NCBI GenBank assembly: GCA_947627195.1
Contig: CANQVC010000018.1
Location: forward strand, 1 to 32,584
Length of the DNA stretch: 32,584 nt
From: an uncultured Bacilli bacterium
GTDB taxonomy: Bacteria > Bacillota_I > Bacilli_A > ML615J-28 > CAG-698
Direction: 5' to 3'
Shown here: positions 23,301-30,288 of the stretch, in pieces
Position numbering within the stretch: position 1 is the first letter of the stretch
Layout: every line of letters begins with the position of its first letter
Position numbers and translations under genes: made by a program
The notes under the pieces: model-generated
The model's database searches: none
Told to the model about the DNA's origin: nothing
What the model saw: the letters and a program-made list of their open reading frames with translations, nothing else

Positions 23301-24504
23301 TCCATCTTTACAAGATGACGTAACAGAAGCAATTTATTTACCAATTCTTTCTTCATTTTATTATAGTGATGATTTTATAATAAGAAAACACGCTATGGAA
23401 AGCATCATCTTTAATATTAATATTGGCATGGTAGGAATAAAAAGTAGTATTACTAATCAATTTTTATATCAAAATGAAATATTTAATGATCAAACAATTG
23501 AATTAAATGAATCTAGAGAAATTTTAATTAAATATGATATATATAGTTATTATTTGCCATCATCTTTTCTTTCTTTTTCATTATCTAATGAACAATCATA
23601 TATTGAAGGAACATCAATATTAATTCTTATAATAGAAGAAGATGGTTCAATACAATATTTAGAAAAAGAATTAAGTGGTACTAGTGTATTATTTACATTA
23701 GATAAAATGTGTAAAATATCAGAAAATAATTATATTACAATAATGGCATATATACTATATCCCAAGACTATTTTAAAAAATAATGGACAAGATCAAATTT
23801 TATTAAGTATTAATTGGGAAGATAAATGTGAAGAAATTCCTTATAATCCATGTGTAATAAATTATGAAAATAATACATCTTTATCATTTGATTATAATTT
23901 AAAAATATGTAATAATGGTTTAATAATAAATATTATACAAAATAATGATTATCATAATAAAAAAGATATATTTTATATAAGTCTTTTTGATAATAATTTT
24001 AATTTGTCTTTTTCTTCATCTGATTTAGATATATATATTGCTGATATAGCATGTGGTGAATATACATTATCAATTAAATTATATAATGTTGATGAAGAAG
24101 TTCAATATGCCTTAGGTGGAATATATATTGAAGAAAAAACTGAAGAAATAACAATAAAAGGTGATGAAAATATTAAAAATCTTCTTGATTTATCATCAAA
24201 TGAAGAAGATAATTTAATAATGCAAATAAATAAAAATCAAAAAAGAGTTTTTCAAGAAGGAGAAGATATTCAAGTAATATTTGATAAAATATCAGATGTT
24301 AATATAACTTATGAAATATATCAAAAACAAAATAATGAATATCAAATAATTAAAGAAAAGGAAAAGATAGAATTACCATCATCATATATATTTTCTTATC
24401 CTTATATAGATAATGAAAATAAATTAACAAAAGGAACATATCGCTTTGTTTTTTCAATTGATGGTTACGATATGTATGTTTTATATAATATTATCATAAT
24501 ATGA
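20347..24504 (+). CDS. Giant secreted GLUG-repeat adhesin-like protein, gene 5
   Basis: This is a 1385-residue protein with a signal peptide whose core is a simple LLI repeat and ends near NHNVYALNN. Residues about 70-470 and 555-965 hold many GLUG-type repeats (YIGGIVG, VGGLVGYNEG, INNC/KNCF), which form a right-handed beta helix and are common in adhesins and IgA-protease-like surface proteins. The last 400 residues are beta-rich without GLUG motifs and may form Ig-like domains (GEYTLSIKLYNVDEEVQYAL). There is no LPXTG, no SLH domain and no C-terminal membrane helix, so it must be held through partners, probably products of genes 1-4. Nearly identical repeats at DNA level show recent internal duplication. 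Confidence 0.88.
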   Translation: MNKQIKIKYLITLLILLILLILLPFTNHNVYALNNEDDVSLWNQNIDTKWYQEAKKEYHIKTAEQFASLHTFLIKDNPLYDDFYGKTIYIDTNIDLANYPFSPIGSINNPFNGTINGLNHTISGLFLKSSDEVNGLFPYLKGTIENINITNYVGNTNFVGNTNFVSNDDYIGNIFGILVGINEGYINNCTVESIEIDMNEPINSSLIFGFICGKNKGTISSSSTNNFEPITINGLNVGGLVGINEGKIKDSINQISINSQNGYIGGITSKTTSSSIITDCINKGNITSDGSYIGGIVGISEGGIISYSSNSASIIANGSYIGGIAGEIINTNISSCFNEGLIITNNENSHVIGGIVGKMDISNINLCTNKANINVHDNEIKEYKGHEIGGLIGYMVNGEVSNCYQLNVNIEGIENIGGIIGVVDQGKIEYVYNIGQTISLMENSNGSLISKINNEINYNYLFSTSLDNIGTYVLEDAICKEVFLLFTNPSNQYQKEWLIEDNNLILKNKQNINNYFSSWIDVALYLERGKVLRNINVDEIYKQITKTNYYKITKEEELAWFMYKINNDPLLQNITLEINNDLNMNGDNYQSFNHKKYTDDNPMPWYPLADKASFAFEGRINGKNHKISNIYLNKKGPYNSFIGYTSEKAIIENLNISGNIDGGIYTGILVGYNWGNIKNCHVYSSSIKATTAYIGGLCGYNEGIITSSSVSSINIDNGGYHVGGLVGYNTGMICNCHTENGTINGSYYIGGICGVNLNEIKNCFNKLNINTRDHGSFYGTGGIVGMNQLGNVNNSYNEGTIQGTNNVSGIVGYARSGNIYECSNHGKISGTNNVSGIVGYGNCYIRSCYNNQTIQGSTSIGGIAGYINGTIENCYHNGKIESELINNEVGGIVGKMENGSIKSSYSVINNNLQIGGIAGYINGTMENCYTLLDNEEIINKDNLLYLSSNNINYISSSYLSLEEMIYSNEQFALNSYLDNESWTFIPSLQDDVTEAIYLPILSSFYYSDDFIIRKHAMESIIFNINIGMVGIKSSITNQFLYQNEIFNDQTIELNESREILIKYDIYSYYLPSSFLSFSLSNEQSYIEGTSILILIIEEDGSIQYLEKELSGTSVLFTLDKMCKISENNYITIMAYILYPKTILKNNGQDQILLSINWEDKCEEIPYNPCVINYENNTSLSFDYNLKICNNGLIINIIQNNDYHNKKDIFYISLFDNNFNLSFSSSDLDIYIADIACGEYTLSIKLYNVDEEVQYALGGIYIEEKTEEITIKGDENIKNLLDLSSNEEDNLIMQINKNQKRVFQEGEDIQVIFDKISDVNITYEIYQKQNNEYQIIKEKEKIELPSSYIFSYPYIDNENKLTKGTYRFVFSIDGYDMYVLYNIIII
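20803..20856 (+). repeat. 18-bp tandem repeats inside the GLUG gene
   Basis: Three consecutive 18-bp units, the first two identical (GTTGGTAATACTAACTTT), encode VGNTNF-VGNTNF-VSNDDY. Copy number can change by slippage without loss of frame. Confidence 0.85.
22753..22867 (+). repeat. 34-bp exact direct repeat in GLUG units
   Basis: The 34 bases at 22753-22786 recur exactly at 22834-22867, 81 bp (27 codons) apart, encoding GTNNVSGIVGY twice. Such identity points to recent duplication of a GLUG unit and to possible length variation by recombination. Confidence 0.85.
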
Positions 24505-24551
24505 ACAAAGTTCACAATATGAACAAAGTTCACAATATGGACTTCGTCCAT
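24502..24551 (+). repeat. Three tandem mini-hairpins at the operon end
   Basis: TGAACAAAGTTCA occurs at 24502-24514 and 24520-24532, followed by the related hairpin ATGGAC-TTC-GTCCAT (24537-24551), with an 18-base period. The first T-G-A is the stop codon of the GLUG gene. The series sits directly before the terminator and may protect the 3' end of the long operon mRNA. Confidence 0.7.
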
Positions 24552-24565
24552 AATGGATATAAAAA

Positions 24566-24595
24566 AATAAGAGTCGATTTGTATCGGCTCTTATT
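24566..24595. terminator. Bidirectional terminator after the surface operon
   Basis: AATAAGAGTCGAT (24566-24578) pairs with ATCGGCTCTTATT (24583-24595) over a TTGT loop with one G-U pair on the plus strand. A seven-T run follows on the minus strand, so it also ends the convergent gene. Confidence 0.85.
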
Positions 24596-24605
24596 GCTTT
24601 ATTAC

Positions 24606-24881
24606 TTATATGTGGCGATAATATACAGGGTATGGCGGATATGGATAATATTGGATTGGTTGTTGATATTGGTATTGATATTGAATAGGTACTTGTTGTT
24701 GAGCTTTATTGTTTCCCGCAACAAACCAAAATGGGGCAGAAATAGCAGCACCAGCTATAAATGGAACTAAAAATCCTCCAAAACGATCATTTGTATCAGG
24801 GATTGTCGGTTTAGGAGGCAAACAATTTTCATTGCGCCAAACTTGTCTTGGATAAATATCTTTAAACACAGCTTTGTTCAT
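24606..24881 (-). CDS. Small Tyr/Pro/Gln-rich protein, probable spore coat component
   Basis: The 91-residue product begins MNKAVFKDIYPRQVWRNENC, has one hydrophobic stretch (FGGFLVPFIAGAAISAPFWF, about 34-53) and ends in a repeated Gln/Tyr/Pro tail (VPIQYQYQYQQPIQYYPYPP). A perfect AAGGAG ribosome site and a close sigma-K promoter match support this strand over the overlapping plus-strand frame. Tyr/Pro-rich tails are usual in spore coat and inclusion proteins of Firmicutes and can be cross-linked. The LysM protein beside cotE ends in a similar way. The family is not recognised by name; coat location is inferred from composition and promoter. Confidence 0.8.
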   Translation of the reverse strand: MNKAVFKDIYPRQVWRNENCLPPKPTIPDTNDRFGGFLVPFIAGAAISAPFWFVAGNNKAQQQVPIQYQYQYQQPIQYYPYPPYPVYYRHI

Positions 24882-24902
24882 TTAAATTTCTCCTTTCTAT
24901 AC

Positions 24903-24931
24903 TAACTTATGTTTAAATAATTTATTTTGTG
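24903..24931 (-). promoter_or_regulatory. Sigma-K-type promoter of the small Tyr-rich gene
   Basis: On the minus strand CACA (plus 24928-24931) lies 16 bases before CATAAGTTA (plus 24903-24911). This fits the Bacillus sigma-K consensus mACm-N16-CATANNNTA exactly. No convincing sigma-A promoter competes. Predicted expression is late, in the mother cell. Confidence 0.6.
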
Positions 24932-24938
24932 ACAACAA

Positions 24939-25736
24939 TTATAATTCAAAATTAGTAAATAAATATTCTTCTAATGTTAACTTTGAAGTCATGATTTCTC
25001 TTGCCATAGTTCTTCCTACATAACGAAAATGCCATGGTTCATAATAATATCCTGTTATATTTTCTTTGCCTTCAGGATAACGAAGAATAAAACCAAATTC
25101 ATAACAATGTTTTATTAATATTTCATATTCTTTTGTGTATTTGAAATTAGTTGTTAAACCATGCTCTAATGTTGATAAATCTAAAGAAAGACCAGTTTGA
25201 TGTTCAGAGAATCCAGGTAATGCACAATAATTATTATCTTTTGAATTATTGAAAATTTCTTCTTGGCGATAATAATCACGATAACCAGAAAATACATAAA
25301 GATTTGTTAATTCTAAGGCATCAATCATTTCTAAATATGCAAGTAAAACTTGTTTTTGAATACAAATATTCTTTTTAGTACAAAGAATTGGGTAATCATT
25401 AAAAGATACAAGTGTTGGGACATCTTCAGGATTTAAATAAAATTGTTTATTTACTAATATTAAATAAGAAGAAGATAATAAAGCAGGATGGGTACTCGAC
25501 AAATAAAAATGATTAATCGTTTCTAAATAACTATAATTATTTTCCATTCTCATTTCTTCTAAACTAAAGAAATCATATAAAACAAATCTCTTATATATTT
25601 TATATGGTTCAATATCTTTTTCTAATAAATTATTTTCTTGAAGAAATGTTTCTTCTTCACTAATAATATTTTCTTGACATGAACAAAGTGTTATCATAAC
25701 AAATATTAATAAAAATATCTTAATTATTTTTTTCAT
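24939..25736 (-). CDS. D-alanyl-D-alanine carboxypeptidase lipoprotein (VanY/LAS family)
   Basis: A lipoprotein signal peptide ends in ITLCSC (Cys 20). The C-terminal half has the LAS metallopeptidase motifs: SEHQTGLSLDLS (the SxHxxGxxxD zinc motif) and EPWHFRYVG (catalytic Glu and zinc-binding His), with GYRDYYRQEEIFN upstream. Such enzymes remove the terminal D-Ala from peptidoglycan stem peptides outside the membrane. The 265-residue length is normal. It is unusual in having no visible Shine-Dalgarno sequence and in lying behind a sigma-K-like promoter, which suggests a role in spore cortex or wall remodelling. It lies upstream of the small Tyr-rich gene on the same strand (57-base gap), which has its own sigma-K match. 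Confidence 0.9.
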   Translation of the reverse strand: MKKIIKIFLLIFVMITLCSCQENIISEEETFLQENNLLEKDIEPYKIYKRFVLYDFFSLEEMRMENNYSYLETINHFYLSSTHPALLSSSYLILVNKQFYLNPEDVPTLVSFNDYPILCTKKNICIQKQVLLAYLEMIDALELTNLYVFSGYRDYYRQEEIFNNSKDNNYCALPGFSEHQTGLSLDLSTLEHGLTTNFKYTKEYEILIKHCYEFGFILRYPEGKENITGYYYEPWHFRYVGRTMAREIMTSKLTLEEYLFTNFEL

Positions 25737-25764
25737 ATTTATAGTATTTGAAAAAAAAGAAAAT

Positions 25765-25793
25765 TAATGTATGAATTTTAATCATTTTGTGTT
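25765..25793 (-). promoter_or_regulatory. Sigma-K-type promoter of the carboxypeptidase gene
   Basis: On the minus strand AACA (plus 25790-25793) lies 16 bases before CATACATTA (plus 25765-25773), matching mACm-N16-CATANNNTA. The -10 also resembles the sigma-E element CATACAnT, but no sigma-E -35 is present at the right distance. It overlaps the opposite-facing polA promoter. Confidence 0.55.
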
Positions 25794-25798
25794 ACAAT
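25790..25798 (+). promoter_or_regulatory. Extended -10 promoter of polA
   Basis: TGT-TACAAT (25790-25798) is an extended -10 with only a weak -35 (TATGAA, 25770-25775). It leads to a leader of about 13 bases containing AAGAGG. Confidence 0.6.
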
Positions 25799-25817
25799 GA
25801 TATATAAGAGGTATTAT

Positions 25818-28445
25818 ATGAAGAAAATATTTTTAATTGATGGTAATAGTTTAATGTTTCGTTCTTATTATGCAACTGCATATACAGGGAACTTAATGAA
25901 AAATAAACAAGGCCTTTATACTAATGCTTTATTTGGCTTTTGTAATATGCTTTCTAAAATCTTAGAAGAAGATATGGATGCAATATTTGTGGCTTTTGAT
26001 GCAGGAAAACAAACATTTAGACATCAATCATATCAAGATTATAAAGGCGGAAGAAAACCGATGCCTGATGAATTTAGAGTACAAATTCCATATATAAAAC
26101 AATATTTAGATATTTTAAACATTCGTCATGAAGAAATGTTATTATATGAGGCTGATGATTTATTAGCAACTGTTGCCACATTAGGTAAAAATAATGGATA
26201 TGATGATATTCGTATAATTACAGGTGATAAAGATTTATTACAAATGGTTAATGGACCAATCAGGGTTTTCCTTACTAAAAAAGGTGTTGGAGAATTAGAA
26301 GAATATAATGAAGAAAACTTCAAAGATAAAATGGGATTTTATCCTAATCAAATTCCTGACTACAAAGGATTAGTTGGCGATAGTAGTGATAACCTTCCAG
26401 GTATAAAAGGTATTGGTGAAAAAACAGCTTGTAAATTATTAGATGATTTTAAAACATTAGAAAATATTGTTAATAATGCTAGTATTTTAAAAGGTAAAAC
26501 GCAAATACTTATTCAAGAAGGAGCATCAATTGGTTTAAAATGTAAATTACTTGCCACATTAAAAAAAGATATTGATTTATCATTTACATTAAATGATACA
26601 TTAAGAAAAGAACCTTCATATGATAAATTAGTTGTTTTCTTAAAAGAAATGGAATTTTATAGTTTATTAAAAAGAATGGATAAAATACATGTTGAAGAAA
26701 ATAAAAATGAAAAAAAGGATTTAGAATTTTCATATGAAATAGCAACATTAAATTATGATTTCACAAATTTTAATGAAACTGTTATTGTTCCCGAATTATT
26801 TACTAACAATGAATATAATGCTTCCTTTTTAGGTTTAGGTGTTATTTCAAATACATCATATGTTTTTGTTCCATTAGAAGTAATATTAAAAAATGAAAGT
26901 TTTATTAATTTATTAAAAAGTGATAAACCGAAAATAACTTATGATTTAAAGAAATTATATGTTGCATTAAAACGATACAACATTAATATTAATAATATAA
27001 TATTTGATGGTTTATTAGCCGTTTATTTAATACAGCCAGCATATGCTAGTGATGATATGAAACGCTCATTTGAACATTTTCTTGAAACTGATTTAAATTA
27101 TGAAGAAAATATTTATGGAGCTAATTCAAAAATTAAAATTCCTTCAATAGATATTTATAGTCGTTATGCCGTTGCTAAAGCTATTACACTCTTTAAAATT
27201 AAAGATGTTTTGATAAAAAAACTTGCTCAACAAAATCAAACTTTTATTTTTCAAAAAGAAATGGAATTAAGTTATGTATTAGGTGATATGGAATTAGATG
27301 GCTTAAAAGTTGATCGTTTAAAATTATCATCTGTACAAAAAGAATTAGAAATGAAAGAAGCCGAAATTGCTACTAAAATATATAATTTAGCTGGGGAAGA
27401 ATTTAATATTAATTCAGTAAAAAAATTAGGAGAAATATTATTTGATAAGTTGAAATTACCATCAGGAAAGAAAAATAAAACAGGATATAGTACTAGTTCT
27501 GATGTTTTAGAAAAATTAGCTCCAACATATGAAATTGCGAAATGTATTTTAGATTATCGTGCTATTAGTAAATTGATGAGTACATATGTATTAGGATTGT
27601 ATGATGTCATGGATGAAAATGATTTTGTTCATCCAATATATAAACAAGCATTAACATTAACAGGACGATTATCTAGTGTTGAACCTAATATTCAAAATAT
27701 CCCAATTAGAACAGAAGAAGGACAAGTGATTCGTGAAGCATTTGTTTCTAGATTTAATAATGGATGTATTTTAAGTTGTGATTATTCACAAATTGAATTA
27801 CGTGTTTTAGCTCACCTTTCTAATGATGAAAAAATGGTTGAGTCATTTTTGAGTGGCGAAGATTTTCATAAACAAACAGCAAGTTGGTTATATGATGTAT
27901 CTTTAGATAATGTTACAAAAGATATGCGTCGTACAGCAAAAGCTATTAATTTTGGGATTGTTTATGGCATGAGTGCCTGGGGATTAAGTGAAAGTGTTGG
28001 TATAACTCCTCATGATGCTGCCAATTATATTGATAAATATTTTCAAACCCATATAGGTATTCGTAAATTTCTTGATGAAACAATTGAGAATGCGAAAAAG
28101 AATGGTTATACCGAAACGATGTTTCATCGTATTCGTTATATTCCTGAATTACAAAGTACTAACCATAATTTATATGGATTTGGTGAACGTACTGCCATGA
28201 ATTCACCAATTCAAGGAAGTGCTGCAGACATTATTAAATTAGCAATGGTAGAAGTTAAAAAGCAAATGAAAGGCATGAAAAGTATTTTAATTGCCCAAGT
28301 TCATGATGAATTAGTATTTGATGTTTATCCAGGCGAATTAGATAATTTAAGATCTTTAGTTGTGAAAGTCATGGAAGAAATTGTATCATTGCGTGTTCCA
28401 TTACTAGTTGGTTGTTCTAGTGGTGAAAATTGGTTAAAATCATAG
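25818..28445 (+). CDS. polA: DNA polymerase I
   Basis: PolA fills gaps in DNA repair and Okazaki-fragment processing. The N-terminal 5'-nuclease domain (about 1-300) begins MKKIFLIDGNSLMFRSYYAT and holds FVAFDAGKQTFRH, EADDLLATVA and GDKDLLQMV. The middle domain has lost the proofreading exonuclease residues (the usual DTET is replaced around VIVPELFT), as in Bacillus. The polymerase domain has TGRLSSVEPNIQNIP, motif A DYSQIELRVLAHLS, motif B RRTAKAINFGIVYG and motif C QVHDELVFDV. The open frame starts at 25797, but the AAGAGG site (25806-25811) and family N-terminus place the start at 25818 (875 residues). mutM follows after 9 bases, forming a repair operon. Confidence 0.97.
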   Translation: MKKIFLIDGNSLMFRSYYATAYTGNLMKNKQGLYTNALFGFCNMLSKILEEDMDAIFVAFDAGKQTFRHQSYQDYKGGRKPMPDEFRVQIPYIKQYLDILNIRHEEMLLYEADDLLATVATLGKNNGYDDIRIITGDKDLLQMVNGPIRVFLTKKGVGELEEYNEENFKDKMGFYPNQIPDYKGLVGDSSDNLPGIKGIGEKTACKLLDDFKTLENIVNNASILKGKTQILIQEGASIGLKCKLLATLKKDIDLSFTLNDTLRKEPSYDKLVVFLKEMEFYSLLKRMDKIHVEENKNEKKDLEFSYEIATLNYDFTNFNETVIVPELFTNNEYNASFLGLGVISNTSYVFVPLEVILKNESFINLLKSDKPKITYDLKKLYVALKRYNININNIIFDGLLAVYLIQPAYASDDMKRSFEHFLETDLNYEENIYGANSKIKIPSIDIYSRYAVAKAITLFKIKDVLIKKLAQQNQTFIFQKEMELSYVLGDMELDGLKVDRLKLSSVQKELEMKEAEIATKIYNLAGEEFNINSVKKLGEILFDKLKLPSGKKNKTGYSTSSDVLEKLAPTYEIAKCILDYRAISKLMSTYVLGLYDVMDENDFVHPIYKQALTLTGRLSSVEPNIQNIPIRTEEGQVIREAFVSRFNNGCILSCDYSQIELRVLAHLSNDEKMVESFLSGEDFHKQTASWLYDVSLDNVTKDMRRTAKAINFGIVYGMSAWGLSESVGITPHDAANYIDKYFQTHIGIRKFLDETIENAKKNGYTETMFHRIRYIPELQSTNHNLYGFGERTAMNSPIQGSAADIIKLAMVEVKKQMKGMKSILIAQVHDELVFDVYPGELDNLRSLVVKVMEEIVSLRVPLLVGCSSGENWLKS

Positions 28446-28454
28446 GAGGATGTT

Positions 28455-29294
28455 ATGCCTGAACTTCCTGAAGTGGAAACTGTTAGAAGAACTTTATCAT
28501 CTTTAATAATAGGTAAAAAAATAACTTCTATTATTGTTTCTTATAAAAAAATAATTGTTAATACGGATGATAAAACTTTCATCACTTCATTAACAAATCA
28601 AACATTTCGAAATATTAGTCGTAGAGGCAAATATTTAATAATATATTTAGATGATTTTGTTTTAATTAGTCATTTAAGAATGGAAGGTAAATATTTTTAT
28701 ATCAATAATACAAATCCTGAAGAAAGAACTAAACATGATCATATTATATTTATTTTTGATGATGCTGAATTACGTTATAATGATACAAGAAAATTTGGGA
28801 GAATGTATTTATATAAGTTAAGTGATGTGCAAAATAATTTAAATAATATTGAACCTTTATCATCATTAGGATATGAACCTTTTGATAAAGAATGTACTGC
28901 CGATTATCTTTATCAAATATTTAAACATAAAAATATTCCCATTAAAGGAGTATTATTAGATCAACATATTATGGCTGGACTTGGTAATATTTATGTCGAT
29001 GAAGTATTATTTTTATCAAAAATACATCCTGAATTAAAAGCATCTAAATTAAGTTTAAAACAAATTCAAAATATTATTGATAATTCAATTATTGTTTTAA
29101 ATAAAGCTATTGATTTGGGTGGAACAACTATTCGTAGTTTTCAAAGTAGTTATCATGTAACAGGAAGATTTCAAAACGAATTACTTGTTCATGAACAAAA
29201 AGAATGTCCAATATGTCATGAACAATTAATTAAAAAATATGTTGTTGGTCGAGGAACATATTATTGTGAAAAGTGTCAAAAAAAGGATTCTTGA
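28455..29294 (+). CDS. mutM: Formamidopyrimidine-DNA glycosylase
   Basis: MutM (Fpg) removes 8-oxoguanine and ring-opened purines from DNA and nicks the abasic site. The N-terminus PELPEVETVRRTL supplies the catalytic Pro2 and Glu3. The conserved Lys lies in ISRRGKYLI, with HLRMEGKY, DTRKFGRMYL and AGLGNIYVDEVLF further on. A C-terminal zinc finger (CPICHEQ...YYCEKCQ) completes the family at 279 residues. AGGAGG lies directly before the start. It is co-transcribed with polA, as in Bacillus. The stop codon overlaps the -35 box of the coaE promoter. Confidence 0.97.
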   Translation: MPELPEVETVRRTLSSLIIGKKITSIIVSYKKIIVNTDDKTFITSLTNQTFRNISRRGKYLIIYLDDFVLISHLRMEGKYFYINNTNPEERTKHDHIIFIFDDAELRYNDTRKFGRMYLYKLSDVQNNLNNIEPLSSLGYEPFDKECTADYLYQIFKHKNIPIKGVLLDQHIMAGLGNIYVDEVLFLSKIHPELKASKLSLKQIQNIIDNSIIVLNKAIDLGGTTIRSFQSSYHVTGRFQNELLVHEQKECPICHEQLIKKYVVGRGTYYCEKCQKKDS

Positions 29295-29319
29295 CAAATC
29301 TTAAAATATGAGTTAATAT
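29291..29319 (+). promoter_or_regulatory. Sigma-A promoter of coaE and downstream genes
   Basis: A perfect TTGACA (29291-29296) overlapping the mutM stop codon and TAATAT (29314-29319) are 17 bases apart. The expected transcription start near 29326 lies at the end of the GAGAGG ribosome site, so the leader is only about 8 bases. Confidence 0.75.
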
Positions 29320-29333
29320 AGAGAGGAAAGAAA

Positions 29334-29888
29334 ATGATTATTGGAATTACTGGTGGAATAGCATCAGGTAAAAGTTTAATATCAAATTATCTTGAAAGTA
29401 TTGGATATACAGTCATTGATTGTGATAAAATAAGTCATCAAGCATATCAAGATAAATTAATTCAAGAAAAATTAATTTCTATTTTTCATACATGTAATCG
29501 TCAAGAAATTGCCAATAAAGTTTATAATGAACGAAATCTTTTTCCATCACTTGAGGCAATTATTCATCCTTATGTTCGTTTAAATGTAACCAAATTAATC
29601 AAACAACATGAAAATGAAAAAATTGTATTTGTTGATGCTCCTGTTTTAATTGAAGCAGGCTTTCAAGATTTGGTCGATAAAATTTTATTAATTCATACAG
29701 AAGATTCTATTCGTATTCAAAGATTAATTGAAAGAGATGGTATTAGTTTAGAATATGCTAAAAAGAAAATGCAATCACAAATGCCTTATGAAGAAAAGAG
29801 GAAATATGCTGATTACATTATTGAAAATAATAATTCTCAAGAAGAAACAATTATTGAATTAAATCATTTATTAAAATCAATTATATAA
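29334..29888 (+). CDS. coaE: Dephospho-CoA kinase
   Basis: CoaE phosphorylates dephospho-CoA at the 3' hydroxyl, the last step of coenzyme A synthesis. The P-loop GITGGIASGKS opens the protein, followed by DCDKISHQAY, a Pro-containing IIHPYVR helix, FVDAPVLIEAGF and RDGISLEYAKKKMQSQMP in the lid. Length (184) is slightly short of the usual 195-200 but no block is missing. It lies behind mutM with its own promoter; Bacillus has the same neighbourhood. Confidence 0.95.
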   Translation: MIIGITGGIASGKSLISNYLESIGYTVIDCDKISHQAYQDKLIQEKLISIFHTCNRQEIANKVYNERNLFPSLEAIIHPYVRLNVTKLIKQHENEKIVFVDAPVLIEAGFQDLVDKILLIHTEDSIRIQRLIERDGISLEYAKKKMQSQMPYEEKRKYADYIIENNNSQEETIIELNHLLKSII

Positions 29889-29909
29889 TAGATATAATAG
29901 ATGTAATAG
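29883..29909 (+). repeat. Three tandem 9-bp repeats before the next gene
   Basis: ATATAATAG occurs twice and ATGTAATAG once in a row, starting within the last codons of coaE. Two of them contain TATAAT, but no -35 element stands at a suitable distance, so promoter function is uncertain. Confidence 0.6.
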
Positions 29910-29928
29910 ATTAGAAAGGAGTATTTCC

Positions 29929-30279
29929 ATGAAACTTAGATATTATTTCCAAAAAAATTTTGAAACAAGAGATCATCATGAATTAGAACAATTACGTACT
30001 AGATATTATTCATGTCGTAAAGAAGAAGCTATGGATGCCGTACAAGAAGTTGCTAGAGATTTGAAATGCAAAATTCAATATGTTGATAATCAACGTTTTG
30101 AAGTTGGTTTTGAAAATTCTTCTTTTTATTGTACAGCTACAATTTCTTCAACATCATTTAGGGAAACTGGTGTCGATTTTAATATATTAACTTATAATAT
30201 TTTACCAACTGGTAAAGGAATAAAAGTAATTGTTGATGTATATAAACGTTTAGGCAAAAAAATTGAAGAAAAACGATGA
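29929..30279 (+). CDS. Conserved small unknown in the coaE-dnaB interval
   Basis: I do not recognise the family. The 116-residue, soluble alpha/beta protein has a charged N-terminal helix (ETRDHHELEQLRTRYYSCRK, EEAMDAVQEVARDL), then alternating beta strands (CKIQYVDNQRFEVGFE, SFYCTATISS, GVDFNILTYN) and a final GKGIKVIVDVYKRLGKKIEE. It has an AAAGGAG ribosome site. Its place between coaE and dnaB is where many Bacilli encode nrdR, yet it has no CxxC zinc ribbon or ATP-cone, so it is not NrdR. Its position in a replication cluster may mean it takes part in DNA metabolism; this is guilt by association. Next gene follows after 9 bases. Confidence 0.85.
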   Translation: MKLRYYFQKNFETRDHHELEQLRTRYYSCRKEEAMDAVQEVARDLKCKIQYVDNQRFEVGFENSSFYCTATISSTSFRETGVDFNILTYNILPTGKGIKVIVDVYKRLGKKIEEKR

Positions 30280-30288
30280 GGAATAAAT

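Noticed and set aside
24501-24770. Plus-strand frame MNKVHNMNKVHNMDFVHNG... behind the GLUG gene
   Set aside because: It consists of the mini-hairpins, the terminator and the antisense of a real minus-strand gene that has a perfect ribosome site and a sigma-K promoter.
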